From positions 54,766 to 118,765 of the forward strand of contig WNNJ02001936.1 of the NCBI GenBank assembly GCA_012934845.2: a stretch of DNA of 64,000 bases, written 5' to 3'. This DNA is from Pomphorhynchus laevis. Taxonomy: Eukaryota; Acanthocephala; Palaeacanthocephala; Echinorhynchida; Pomphorhynchidae. The position numbers were made by a program, and so were the translations under genes. The notes beneath the pieces were generated by a model. The model was not told the origin of the DNA. It was given only the letters and a program-made list of their open reading frames with translations, and ran no database searches. The stretch's first letter is position 1, and each line of letters opens with the position of its first letter. Of this stretch, positions 42,361 through 51,810 are shown piece by piece.

Positions 42361-42559
42361 TTTTATGGGATATAAGACGATTTGTGTTTTGAAAACTTTT
42401 AACTTGAAAAGGGTTACTGTGATTGACCGAAAGGTTGTTACAATTTACTCTAACACAATTTTTTTCTCGTGTCTTATAACATATTAATTAAATTACCGTA
42501 TATACTATTCAGATTTCGTTTAAATTTATCCTTGATAGCTTTAGTTTCCATAATAAAAA

Positions 42560-43140
42560 AGATTTATTTTTACGTGGCAAATGCGTGCGGGCTCACGCTT
42601 ACATGACCACAACAACAAAAAATAAATCATGTTTCGTGGAGGTGGGTACGGAGGCAGCATTTGAATGCAATAAAAGAAAGGAACGCGACGGACGTCGAGT
42701 GGGAACTGATTCTAGGCGAGTGGGCGCCGTCGAGGAAAGATAGGAGACCGTAGTTTTTTAGAGTAATTAGGAACGTAGAGTAGAAGGGAATTACAGGAAC
42801 GCAGTGATATAGAGGTTGGGGTGTCGTCTAAGAAAGTGAGGTTTTTGAACGATGGGGAGCCGACAGCGATGAGACGAAAAATTACGAGAAGAAGACGGAG
42901 TTGCTTGCGGATATGGATGATAGGCCAGGAGAGTTAAGCAAGATATGTGGATGCGTTGTCAAAGCGACGAAGACGTAAGAGAACTTGAACGGCGGATTGA
43001 TGATGAATTGTAGGGGTAGGATGATGGATTTTGGATAATTGGCGAAAAGGTTGACGCAGTAATCGGTTTTGGGGAAAAGAAACGATGAATGCAGATACAT
43101 ACAAGAGCGTCATTTTAGTAGCGTCCTGCTGTATCAAAAA
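42560..43140 (-). pseudogene. LINE ORF2 C-terminus and 3' end, family B
   Basis: Minus-strand copy of the same family: SIRRSSSLTSSSLRQ-like repeats of Ser and Arg, RTVNYGSSF-like and VAAPRAWNQFP-like segments in broken frames, then GCGTGA-GCCC-GCACGC, ATTTGCCACG and a TAAAAATAAA tail. With 42121-42360 it forms a tail-to-tail pair ~200 bp apart. Overlapping frames 42882-43100 and 42934-43149 are parts of it. Confidence 0.65.
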
Positions 43141-43636
43141 TAGGAACAATACTTGTAAGGATAATATTGTGCCACAATAAGAAGAATTTCAGCTCACAAA
43201 TGAAGTCAAATTAAACAAAAAAAATAATATAAAGTTGTTTCTTTTATGAAGTTGTTTCATATAAAGATATAGTATTAATGCGTATTTATGATTATGTCTT
43301 AAGATGTTGATATGAATTAAGGAAACTTGATAACTATATGGTTCATATTTTCATAACTCCGAATTAACATTTCTTAACATTGTTTTAGCTAAAAGTGTTT
43401 TAAATATAAAATATTTATTTTCAAAAATTTTGATTACGCATGGATAATACAAGCAAAGCATCTATGAAATTTAATTACGAATCTTTTCGGTTAGTGTGTC
43501 TTCGAACTTTTGAAAAATCAAATGAGGCATTAAGTGTAGAGTTTTATACTTTTTTTAGAGGCATAAACACCAGGCAGCATTCTATATATCCTCATCAGAT
43601 CAAGAAATAGAACCGATATTATATATATAAATTTTT
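43141..43636. other. AT-rich DNA without recognised gene
   Basis: No coding signal or clear repeat. Confidence 0.4.
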
Positions 43637-43795
43637 CATTGTATAAACCAAGAAAAAAAACCGCAAATTTTTATTGAAACGTTTCGCTCTTAAACTAGAG
43701 CTTCTTCAGTCAAGTCTAAAACACAAAATACAATATGCTCTTTTAGCTTAACAAATAAAAATTTCAACAGTATCAAACAACAATGTTAGAGAACA

Positions 43796-44205
43796 TTACG
43801 TTACCGCAGACCAAATAAATTGTTGGTTTTCATTACAGCCATGAGGTGCTTCTGAATGCATATATCCTATAAGTTGCTGCTCTATTCCCAACCTTCTCTT
43901 ATCATCGTCTATGCCACTTCTATAAATGATATATTCGAAACAGTCGTCTTTCACGTGTTCTAGAGCGTGCGTTATTATACCATCTGTCGCTTTCCCATAT
44001 CTTAATTGTGAGCGTCTTAAGTTCATGCGCTTTGAAAATCTAAGCGAAGTCTGACCAACGTACTGGGCCCCGCATATCTTGCACGTGCCGACATAAATGT
44101 CACCTACACTCTTGCAATTATTGTTTCCATGAACGTTATACAAGCCCCCTGGTTTTGTTGATCTAAATGACTTTGCATTGATAATGTGTTTGCATGAAAG
44201 ACATC
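43796..44205 (-). CDS. PLE GIY-YIG endonuclease domain
   Basis: Minus strand: RRCLSCKHIINAKSFRS and KPGGLYNVHGNNNCKS, then GDIYVGTCKICGAQYVGQTS, RFSKRMNLRRSQLRYGK, HALEHVKDDCFEYIIYR and EQQLIGYMHSEAPHG. The CxxC linker, IYV-x10-YVGQT core, R, H and E positions match PLE-type GIY-YIG nucleases, which nick DNA to prime reverse transcription. The ATG at 44143 lies within the domain and is not a true start. The frame is open to the end. Confidence 0.7.
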
Positions 44206-44215
44206 GACGATCTCC

Positions 44216-44694
44216 TCAACTACTACTGCAGTTACTTCTATCTTCATTTTTAGCGATATTAGTTAATCGTGATCTAGTTAGTATTGTCGATATTTTATTC
44301 GAGGTGTGAAATACAATTATGGGTTTACTTTGAATCGAGTTAATGCCTGATAACGCTAATTGTACCTCTCTTCTCAATGAATCTAGATTAGGATGAAAAT
44401 TAACAACCAGATAATGCCTATTATCGTCATTTCTCACACTAGTTACTAATGTGCTTTCACGCGATAGTCCTCTAACTGCTCGAATCTGAGTCATAATATT
44501 CGAATGTAAGGTCTTTGTGGTTTATGCACCTTCAATAACATATAAAACGTTCTAAAGCGCAGATTTTTCTGAGTTAGTTTCTCTGCATCTATCACTGAAA
44601 GAACACATTTCGAGACAAATTGATTTAAGTGATCTAGAATATTCGTACATAATTGTAATCGATCTATTGATACTTCCACGTATGTGGGTAACAC
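44216..44694 (-). pseudogene. PLE RT remnants flanking a palm deletion
   Basis: Frame 44491-44694 (VEVSIDRLQLCTNILDHL, FRTFYMLLKVHKPQRPY) is the fingers. Frame 44216-44494 (RGLSRESTLVTSVRNDDNRH, VQLALSGINSIQSKPIIVFH) is the post-thumb linker. They adjoin at about 44495, so the palm with its catalytic Asp residues is gone. A stop separates the linker from the endonuclease. Confidence 0.65.
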
Positions 44695-45299
44695 AAGCTG
44701 TCTATTCGCCTCGCATATAAATTCATCTCTACACCAAACTACCGCCTGTGGTCCCTTATCGGCTTTCTTTATGATTATATCGCGCCTCTTTCAAAGATTA
44801 CACAGTGCTTTGTATTGTAACGGAGATATGTTCGACCTAGGTTTTGACGGTTCTACTGTCACGTACTTGTCAAATATTCTTTTACCGAAAACATTACGCA
44901 CTGCCTCATTATCCTTATTATTCACGGGAAATAATTTAGATGATAAGTGTTTTATCCGAGATGCTAGTTGATATCGGTCTACAGCAACTGGGGTAAGAGC
45001 AAAATTTAATCAGAGTGAAAGAGCAGAATTTTCTGATACAGATAATTTTACGTTTGATACTGTTGAAATTGTTATTTGTTAAGCTAGAGAGCATATTGTA
45101 TTTTGTGTTTTAGATTTGACTGAAGAAGCTCTAGTTTAAGAGCGAAACGTTTCAATAAAAGTTTGCGGTTTTTTTTCTTGGTTTATACAATGAAAAATTT
45201 ATATTTTGTCGAATCCTGAATCGAGGATCACCAAGAGTGGTTACCAATCTGTGCAGAAATATATATAATATATTTTAACTATATATAATATTAAATATA

Positions 45300-46700
45300 T
45301 ATAATATATTTTAACTTCTTTTACTGAAGTTAAAATTGTCCAGTACTAGGCTGACACCATTAGTCAGAACCCTAGCTGTTAGAATTCCTACCGTCGGTAG
45401 GTCATCGGCCGGCATTGAAGTAAGATAAGTGGCGTCTGTGCGAGAGTCTGATGATGCTTCGTATGCTGCGGCGGCTCCTAAAGCCCTCCAATCCAGTTAC
45501 TATCCCCTAGTGTTGGCAAGGAAATAACTCCATATTCAAACAAAGATGTCACAACCAATCCATTATTCATGCGCACCATTGCCCAACCGAAGCAAATGGT
45601 GGCAGCTCTTACGAATCCGTTTACCAATTGACTCATTTCATTGCGATTTGTTGCTAATCTAATCAGAGCTTTTCTCATGGCTGATGCTACTGGTATTCTT
45701 GGAGCTGGAAGAACTCGTTCGCCCACTCCATAGACTGCAAATCTAATCACCGGATTATAATCCGGCCTTTGACGATTGTTCTCACGAAGTCTGCCACTTG
45801 ATCGAACCTTGGCAGTCCTGATGCGATCAAGGCCATGCAGACTATGGCCTCGTCGTCCCATCTATCGGACTGTTACACAATTCTTGAGTCGGTCAAGTCC
45901 TGTGCAAAATTAAGGTAAGCATCTTCGGCCTGCCTATTTCTTATATCTCTGAACACAATGCAATCTTGTGTCCATTCCCTTGCTCTCCAAATAGGCTCGC
46001 GCCTTATCCTTCGAGCTAGGTCGATTTGCCAATATAATATCCATCTGATCGTATAGACAGCTGTGTTATCGTATACAATCTTCGACGAGCGAAGAAGTCC
46101 CGAAAGTCTTCCAGCTAATTCAGGTGACACTTGCCACTCTGATGTCAGCTCATTTTGAACCCTCTGGGTGTCGGGTACTCCCCCGGTAAGAACGCGAGTA
46201 ATAGCTGTTTCTTCCAACATGTGGAGGGGTCTAAAATTATTGATATTATATTGGACTAAGACTTTTTTAAGATAGCCGCCTCTTGCCTCCTGGCCGATAT
46301 GATGGCTCGTAGACCAGTAGTTTATTTTGGTTGCTAGAATAACCGTAAGCATTTGTCTGACATTATCCTCTGTGATTACTGGGGTCAGTAATCGCCGGAC
46401 ATCATTCGGGACACTTAGAAGTGTCCTGAATTACATCCGTTCTTTAGCAAAACTTCCAGGTCAGTCGCTTGCAATATCTTAAAGATGAATAAATTAATTA
46501 AATCTTTCATTTCTGAAAAAGCCATTTCCATTGCGTCTAATGTTGTTTCTTCATAGTTAGCCGTTTCAAGCTGACGTAATCCTTCGCTTTTATATTCATA
46601 ACGGTCCCATATAACCGCGGCGTTAATCGTTTCTTGAAGAACATAATATATACGGTATTCTATTGAAGGATCCGAGCTGGTTGTTAAAATACAATGACAA
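45300..46700 (-). pseudogene. Fossil coding region, unidentified, possibly viral
   Basis: A GC-richer stretch coding on the minus strand. Main frames are 45873-46352 (LTVILATKINYWSTSHHIGQ, TAITRVLTGGVPDTQRVQNE, LAGRLSGLLRSSKIVYDNTA) and 45478-45861 (PVIRFAVYGVGERVLPAPRI, NGFVRAATICFGWAMVRM). Related coding continues on both sides. I do not recognise the family. The globular, non-repetitive composition, unlike the local mobile elements, and its placement between PLE ends suggest an endogenised RNA-virus structural protein; that is a guess. It is broken, with about two or three breaks. Confidence 0.4.
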
Positions 46701-46711
46701 TTTAATTTAAC

Positions 46712-46739
46712 GTTTCGCCTTTACAGTAAACTTTTTCAA
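46712..46739 (-). repeat. PLE-tail hairpin motif, decayed
   Basis: Minus strand TTGAAAAAG, TTTACTGTAAAG, GC-GAAACGTT. The stem is weak and the first element is mutated. It marks the PLE end beside the fossil coding region. Confidence 0.4.
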
Positions 46740-46954
46740 AATCTAGAATAGTCACAATAGAACAAAATTGCAATAACTGATGCAGTTTATAAACAAGTTT
46801 AAGTTATGTTATGTCATTCCATCAAAAGAACTAATTATCATTCGATACATAGGATGTTTCTGAAAATAAAAAGCCGATCAGTCTCCTCTAGTCGTTCACG
46901 TTCATGTGTATCTGCAATATTTTATCTAAAGACAATATTTCAGGTAGTCAAGGG
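46740..46954. other. Non-coding spacer
   Basis: No gene or repeat recognised. Confidence 0.35.
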
Positions 46955-47040
46955 TGTCATGCTCTAAGGCAGTTTTTCTCAACCTTTTTTCAATCATGGC
47001 CCACTTTTGAACATTTTTTAATAACGCCCACCTTAATTTT
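46955..47040 (+). mobile_element. Possible hAT-like terminal sequence
   Basis: CAGTTTTTCTCAACCTTTTT, CAATCATGGCCCACTTTTGA. Ends of the form CAGxGGTTCTCAACCTTTTT with a TGGCCCAC element are common in hAT transposons. Only one end is visible, with no transposase or opposite inverted repeat, so support is weak. Confidence 0.3.
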
Positions 47041-47217
47041 ACAATTTATTTTTAAGATTTGCACGATTTGTCCTTTGCAAGCAGTATATGCTTGTAAAGG
47101 TCAAACCGTCTTTTCTGTATTAAGTAAATAAATGATTGTAAAATTAAAATAAATACTCGTTCCTACAATTTTTTCACTAAATTAAAATTTATGTGACGAT
47201 TAAAGATAAAATTCATT

Positions 47218-47272
47218 GTAAATTGAATGAATGAATGAATAATGAATGAATATGAATGAATCAATGCGAATG
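47218..47272. repeat. (GAAT)n-like microsatellite
   Basis: Imperfect GAATGAATGAATGAAT run with TGAATGAATATGAATGAATC. Confidence 0.85.
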
Positions 47273-47304
47273 ATGTACTAGAAAATTTTCTAGTAACATC
47301 ATAT

Positions 47305-47612
47305 AGTACTAAATCAGCACTACTGCTTCACCAAATAGGATCATTAGCAAAAGCACTGGCAATGCCAGCGCAGGGCTCTTTAATATCGGCTAACTTTTAT
47401 CATGAAATTAAGGAGAGTGAGACCATTCCGCGTGAATTTCTTGTAAAACATGTAAGCCAGACGCGAAATAATGACGAATGCCGTTTCGTCATCACAATGA
47501 CTCATCAGTGTCAGATCCCTCCCACTACTGGATACAGAGGAGGACTGCGCTGACATTGCCAGTGCTTTTGCTAATGACTTTTTTGGTGAAGCTGTAGTAC
47601 TGATTTAGTACT
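47305..47612. mobile_element. TIR element unit 1 (~300 bp)
   Basis: Begins AGTACTAAATCAGCACTACT and ends with its inverted counterpart AGTACTGATTTAGTACT. The inverted ends are ~70 bp, including ATTAGCAAAAGCACTGGCAA. The centre contains the satellite core (TTTCGTCATCACAATGACTC, GATCCCTCCCACTACTGGAT). The 63-codon frame inside is incidental. Non-autonomous, no transposase. Confidence 0.75.
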
Positions 47613-47904
47613 ACAGCTTCACCAAAAACGATCATTAGCGAAAGCACTGGCAATGCCAGCGCATGGCTCTTTAATATCGGCTAACTTTTATCATGAAATT
47701 AAGGAGAGTCAGACCATTCCGCGTGAATTTCTTGTAAAACATGTAAGCCAGACGCGAAATAATGACGAATGCCGTTTCGTCATCACAATGACTCATCAGT
47801 GTCAGATCCCTCCCACTACTGGATACAGAGGAGGACTGCGCTGGCATTGCCAGTGCTTTTGCTAATGACCCTTTTTTGTGAAGCTGTAGTACTGATTTAG
47901 TACT
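47607..47904. mobile_element. TIR element unit 2 (~300 bp)
   Basis: Shares the six-base AGTACT junction with unit 1. Inverted ends GTACTACAGCTTCACCAAAA and its complement are better matched here than in unit 1. Confidence 0.75.
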
Positions 47905-47948
47905 CTATGATGTTACTAGAAAATTTTCTAGTAACATCATAGAGTACT
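47899..47948. repeat. Perfect 50-bp palindrome
   Basis: 25-bp arms beginning AGTACTCTATGATGTTACTA meet at AAAATTTT with no mismatch. Half or imperfect copies lie at 47268-47310 and 48246-48286, that is, at each border of the TIR units. Confidence 0.9.
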
Positions 47949-48251
47949 AAATCAGTACTACAGCTTCACCAAAAACGATCATTAGCGAAAGCACTGGCAA
48001 TGCCAGCGCAGGGCTCTTTAATATCGGCTAACTTTTATCATGAAATTAAGGAGAGTGAGACCATTCCGCGTGAATTTCTTGTAAAACATGTAAGCCAGAC
48101 GCGAAAGAATGACGAATGCCGTTTCGTCATCACAATGACTCATCAGTGTCAGATCCCTCCCACTACTGGATACAGAGGAGGACTGCGCTGGCATTGCCAG
48201 TGCTTTTGCTAATGACCCTTTTTGGTGAAGCTGTAGTACTGATTTAGTACT
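47943..48251. mobile_element. TIR element unit 3 (~300 bp)
   Basis: Third unit, same ends as unit 2, following the palindrome. Almost identical to units 1 and 2 (AAAGAATGACG where they have AAATAATGACG). Confidence 0.75.
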
Positions 48252-48299
48252 CTATGATGTTACTAGAAAATTTTCTAGCACATCATTCACATTGATTCA

Positions 48300-48465
48300 T
48301 TCATTGATTGCCGTCTGCCAGTCCTCCTCTGCATCCAGTAGTGGGAGGGATCTGGCACTGATGAGTCATTGTGATGACGAAACAGCATTCGTCATTATTT
48401 CGCGTCTGGCTTACATGTTTTACAAGAAATTCACTCGGAATAGTCTAACTCTCCTTTATTATATA
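48300..48465 (+). repeat. Inverted single satellite monomer
   Basis: The plus strand here equals the minus strand of the 57.6-60.85 kb satellite from GCCGTCTGCCAGTCCTCCTC to TCGCGTCTGG. It links the TIR units and the satellite in one place. Confidence 0.75.
48308..48388 (+). ncRNA. Hammerhead ribozyme candidate (helix-III-open)
   Basis: TTGCCGT then GTC cleavage triplet at 48313-48315; helix I TGCCAG/CTGGCA with an inner stem CCTCC/GGAGG; CTGATGA; helix II GTCAT-TGTG-ATGAC (perfect); GAAA; helix III partner ACAGCAT, with one mismatch against the 5' strand. Same fold as the satellite copies on the other strand. Confidence 0.6.
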
Positions 48466-48469
48466 TATA

Positions 48470-48954
48470 TTGTTATTGCGAAAAAATCGCTTGAAACTGT
48501 GGTTCAGGAGCCAAAGCTGGCTACGATTGATTTTTAATCCAAATTTGCTGCTAAATAACTGGACTTCGATCATCAGCTCCATCAGTCTAATGTATCACTC
48601 CGAGACGATCCTAACCACCCAGCAGTCATCGTCAGTCGGATGAAGTGGTTAGGGTACGTTTCGACTGCTTTTGTGATAACTATAAAGACACCAGCAATTC
48701 CTCACGATGCTATACGAAGCTCAGGTGCAGAAGCGTTTTTACTGGCTTGTTGCGTGTGTGGACCTTCTAGTTATTCTTTATATAAGGCACAAATGCGTAT
48801 CCGTTGATTACGAGGGCACTGAATTTCTCACAGGATTCCTGAAGGAATGCGTCATTTTATAAATTGTTATTGCGAAAAATCGCTTGAAACTGTGGTCCAG
48901 GAGCCAAAGCTGGCTACGATTGATTTTTAATCTAAATTTGCTGCTAAATAACTG

Positions 48955-48956
<2 letters not shown>
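48470..48956 (-). repeat. ~395-bp unit with ~92-bp direct repeats and a structured core
   Basis: 48471-48563 and 48865-48956 are direct repeats (TTGTTATTGCGAAAAAATCG, AGCCAAAGCTGGCTACGATT). Between them the minus strand has GCAGTC-GAAACGTA, CCTAACCAC, CTGACGA, GACTGC and GTGGTTAGG (48610-48668). GCAGTC/GACTGC and CCTAACCAC/GTGGTTAGG can both pair. It is an incomplete dimer of a ~395-bp unit and resembles a retrozyme or PLE terminal repeat. Confidence 0.5.

Positions 48957-49040
<84 letters not shown>
48957..49040. repeat. (TA)n microsatellite
   Basis: About 40 uninterrupted TA dinucleotides. Confidence 0.95.
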
Positions 49041-49043
<3 letters not shown>

Positions 49044-49300
49044 GTTAGGTAGAAGCAGTTGGTCTAGATCCATAGAAAATTCCAATATATATATTGATAT
49101 TCATTAATGAAAATCACCTTAATTCGATTAAGGCCGAAGGTCTATTACTATGGTTTAGTTTACAAACGTAAACTTTAGTTTTTGAGATAAATTGTAATTA
49201 ATAAGCTGTGGAAACCTATCTATAACCAATCAGTTAAATTAGTATATATGTATAAATTTTAGCACAAATTAGTGAGAAATTAACCGGGAATTTGCAAGAT
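49041..49300. other. Non-coding spacer
   Basis: AT-rich, probably the untranslated end of the PLE that follows on the minus strand. Confidence 0.35.
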
Positions 49301-49309
49301 TATTTTAAC

Positions 49310-50930
49310 GTTTCGGCGTTTTTACTAGCCTTTGTCAACACATACACAGTTGTACAGTTTAATAATGCAATGTATTTATACTAACACACAAACGCAATCA
49401 AGAGCTGGAATAAAGAAAGTATGCTTCTATTTACATTTACGGTAAATTGTAGTTGTGTTGTATGTTCCAGCCCTTTATGTCGGTCATGATTTGACCGATC
49501 CAAAAGTTTTCTTTCCTCCTTCGTTCTCTGTAGTCGTTGAAACCTGTCTCGAGGATGCAAAACTTAAAGTAATGCTCCGGATGTTATATAATATGTTGAA
49601 CAACTCCATCATTGTTTATCCGCTTATTCTTTATGTCATTCCGGCGATTATTTATTCTTACGTTCATGGCGCGTTTGGTCTCACCTACGTATTATAGTGA
49701 GCATTTTGAACATGTTGCAAGGTAAACCAAATTCACACTTTTGCAGTTATTTCCTTTATCTCTATACGCTAATCCAGTAAAAGTGCTCTCGAAGGATGTT
49801 TTTGGCTCCATATGTTGACATGTTAAACACCTTGCATCGTTACATGATCGAGATGATAATTCGTCATTATTAGTCATTTCATTTGTTTGTCTAGTTATTC
49901 TAGAATACACGAGATGTTTCGATATCTTATCATTCACACTATAGAACAAACATGGTTCTCTGCCAATATTCCCAAACCCAAAGTCAACGCTTTTATATGC
50001 AATGGATACATCTTTCTGAAGTCGGCGGAGTGCTGCATGATATGGGATGCATGTCATATTTGTCATTGTGTCTTTTGTTTTGGAAGGCATCAGTAGATTG
50101 TTCCTGTTTCGACGACGTGCTCGTGCGAACTGTGTCTCAATTTGACGATCAAAGTATCCACGTAGTCGTAAGTGTGTGTATAGATCATTTAAAGCTTTCT
50201 CAAATGTATCATTTCTGGACGACAACTTTTTTAACCTGATGGCTTCATTCATAATGATATTTCGTTTTATCTGCGGTGCATGATGACTGCTATAGTGAAG
50301 AAATGCTGCCTTCCAAGTTGCTTTCGATATGGGTGTATAAGCCATGTGTCATTGTCGTAGTATATTTCTTTGTATAGAAAGTGAATGGGGCCATCCATTG
50401 TACACTGGTCCAAAGTGAAATTCAAGGGACTTATCTGGTTGAGAATATCGACAAATTCTTTTAAGGAGTCTTTACTGTGTGTCCAGACGACGAAAATGTC
50501 ATCAATGTACCGGCACCATATTAGCGTTCCTTTTTCTGACAAATTGATATGATTTTGTTTCACACTATCAACATATAAAATTGCAAATGTTGGTGCAACC
50601 GGAGTTCCCATTGCCGTTCCGACGCGTTGACGGAAAAGTTTTGCATCGAATTCGAACATGTTATGTTCCAATACAGTGCGTAGGAGATTTTCAGTATTCA
50701 ATATCTTCTCTCTTCCCCAGGCATCTTTTGTCATTGCGTCTGAAATTGTTTTTATACCATCTTCAATACTGATCGAAGTATAAAGAGCTTCCACATCAAG
50801 AGCTGCTTACGTAATATCTGGGTTCCAGGACGTTTTGAATGCCTCAATCAATCGTATAAATTCGTCAGTGTTTGATATGTATGAGGATACATTGTTAACT
50901 TCATACAATTTTAGAATAAAATATTTTAAT
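49310..50930 (-). pseudogene. Penelope-like element: RT palm, linker and GIY-YIG
   Basis: Minus strand, from high to low: EFIRLIEAFKTSWNPDIT; motif A DVEALYTSIS (50.79 kb); RVGTAMGTPVAPTFAILYVD (motif B); WCRYIDDIFVVW (motif C, YIDD intact); linker LHYSSHHAPQIKRNIIMNEA and DARCLTCQHMEP; endonuclease NLVYLATCSKCSL, a stop, then YVGETKRAMNVRINNRRND and further EN residues to ~49450. Frames 50267-50794 and 49692-50345 overlap out of phase. RT fingers and the N-terminus are missing (5' truncated). The tail motif lies at 49310-49338. Autonomous-type PLE, decayed by few changes. Confidence 0.8.
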
Positions 50931-50983
50931 AATATAATATTTTAACAAAGTTTTAATATTATTGATCAGTAATTACATACAAT

Positions 50984-51213
50984 TTGAAAAAGTCCTAGAA
51001 GGGCGAAACGTCAAGAAAACAAACTTTTTGGTAGAATTTTCCGGTTTTCCATATTTAATTTCAACTATATGATCGCATCTGCTACAGATCCCGAATCGCA
51101 GCTTAAGCAGATGTCTCGAATATATATAGTTAAGAATTAATAGAAGCCGACACCGTGTTTTTAATTATTTATTATGTGTACTTAACAACGTTTCGACAAA
51201 ATGTCTTCTTCAG
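50984..51213. repeat. Two PLE-tail hairpin motifs facing each other
   Basis: Plus strand at 50984-51008: TTGAAAA, GTCC-TAGAA-GGGC, GAAACGTC. Minus strand at 51190-51213: CTGAAGAA, GAC-ATTTT-GTC, GAAACGTT. The second is the end of the PLE whose coding part lies beyond the gypsy insertion at 55.9-56.3 kb. Confidence 0.5.
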
Positions 51214-51244
51214 TATAAGTTCCTTGAACATTTTTTGTCACTTA

Positions 51245-51249
51245 CACCC
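51245..51249. repeat. Target-site duplication, left (CACCC)
   Basis: CACCC directly precedes the left LTR and is repeated at 55807-55811 after the right LTR. Five bases is the usual gypsy target duplication. Confidence 0.9.
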
Positions 51250-51441
51250 TGTTGTGTTTTCAGACATTGCAAAGCAAACGCTAACGTTTTTTAATTTTTA
51301 GTACAAACAAAACACCAGCGTTCAGAAACAGTCGCTATCCGACATATATAGTCAAAATACAAAGGCATACCGCCAAGCACATTGCTGCCAGTGATAATCG
51401 TCATTGCCATACATTTGCAGTGTGTTCGTTCATACACAACA
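51250..51441 (-). repeat. Gypsy 3' LTR (192 bp)
   Basis: On the element (minus) strand it starts TGTTGTGTATGAACG and ends ACACAACA. By eye it is identical to the other LTR. A polypurine tract GGGGAAGAGGAA (51442-51453) lies directly before it on the element strand. Confidence 0.93.
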
Positions 51442-51810
51442 TTCCTCTTCCCCATATAAATGTGGTCTTTTTAGTACGCCACATTCCAGCCATATCGAAC
51501 AGGTACTTTACGGACTCTTTCTGATCGTCTAGGTAATTGGCGATGGCAATTATCATGTTCAAGATTTTTTTCATCCGCCGAATTCGTAATGGTAAGTGGA
51601 CTTTGATCACTAGTTATCTCAATCCGCTGTGACAATGTTGAATTCATTTTCTCTTGATCATTGTCTGCATCATTGGTAATTTCTCGATTCTCTATACCTT
51701 CTCCTTTACGAAGCATATCGGCGTGTAATCTGTAGTTTTGATCAGCGTTGCTCACGACATACGATGTCCAGTTTGAGCGCTTTTCTATTTCCCCCGCCGA
51801 CCACGGTTCG

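Larger units (their letters stand above)
43637..45205 (-). mobile_element. Penelope-like element with inverted terminal copies
   Basis: About 150 bp at 43637-43785 and 45055-45205 are inverted copies of one another, starting ATAAATTTTTCATTGTATAA / TTATACAATGAAAAATTTAT and including the PLE-tail hairpin motif. Between them the minus strand encodes an RT N-terminus (IIIKKADKGPQAVV, TFYMLLKVHKPQ), then directly the post-thumb linker and the GIY-YIG endonuclease. The RT palm is absent, so an internal deletion removed it. Long inverted terminal copies are a known arrangement in PLEs. Confidence 0.75.

Noticed and set aside
42121-43140. The paired LINE 3' ends as one inverted-repeat transposon
   Set aside because: Each half is a LINE C-terminus with its own 3' hairpin and tail; they are two insertions tail to tail.
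45120-45148. Calling the PLE-tail motif an active hammerhead
   Set aside because: An extra base before helix II and no clear helix I or III in most copies; reported only as a conserved structured signature.
47362-48212. Three similar 63-70 codon frames as a repeated gene
   Set aside because: They lie wholly inside TIR units, start at an arbitrary ATG and run into the inverted repeat.
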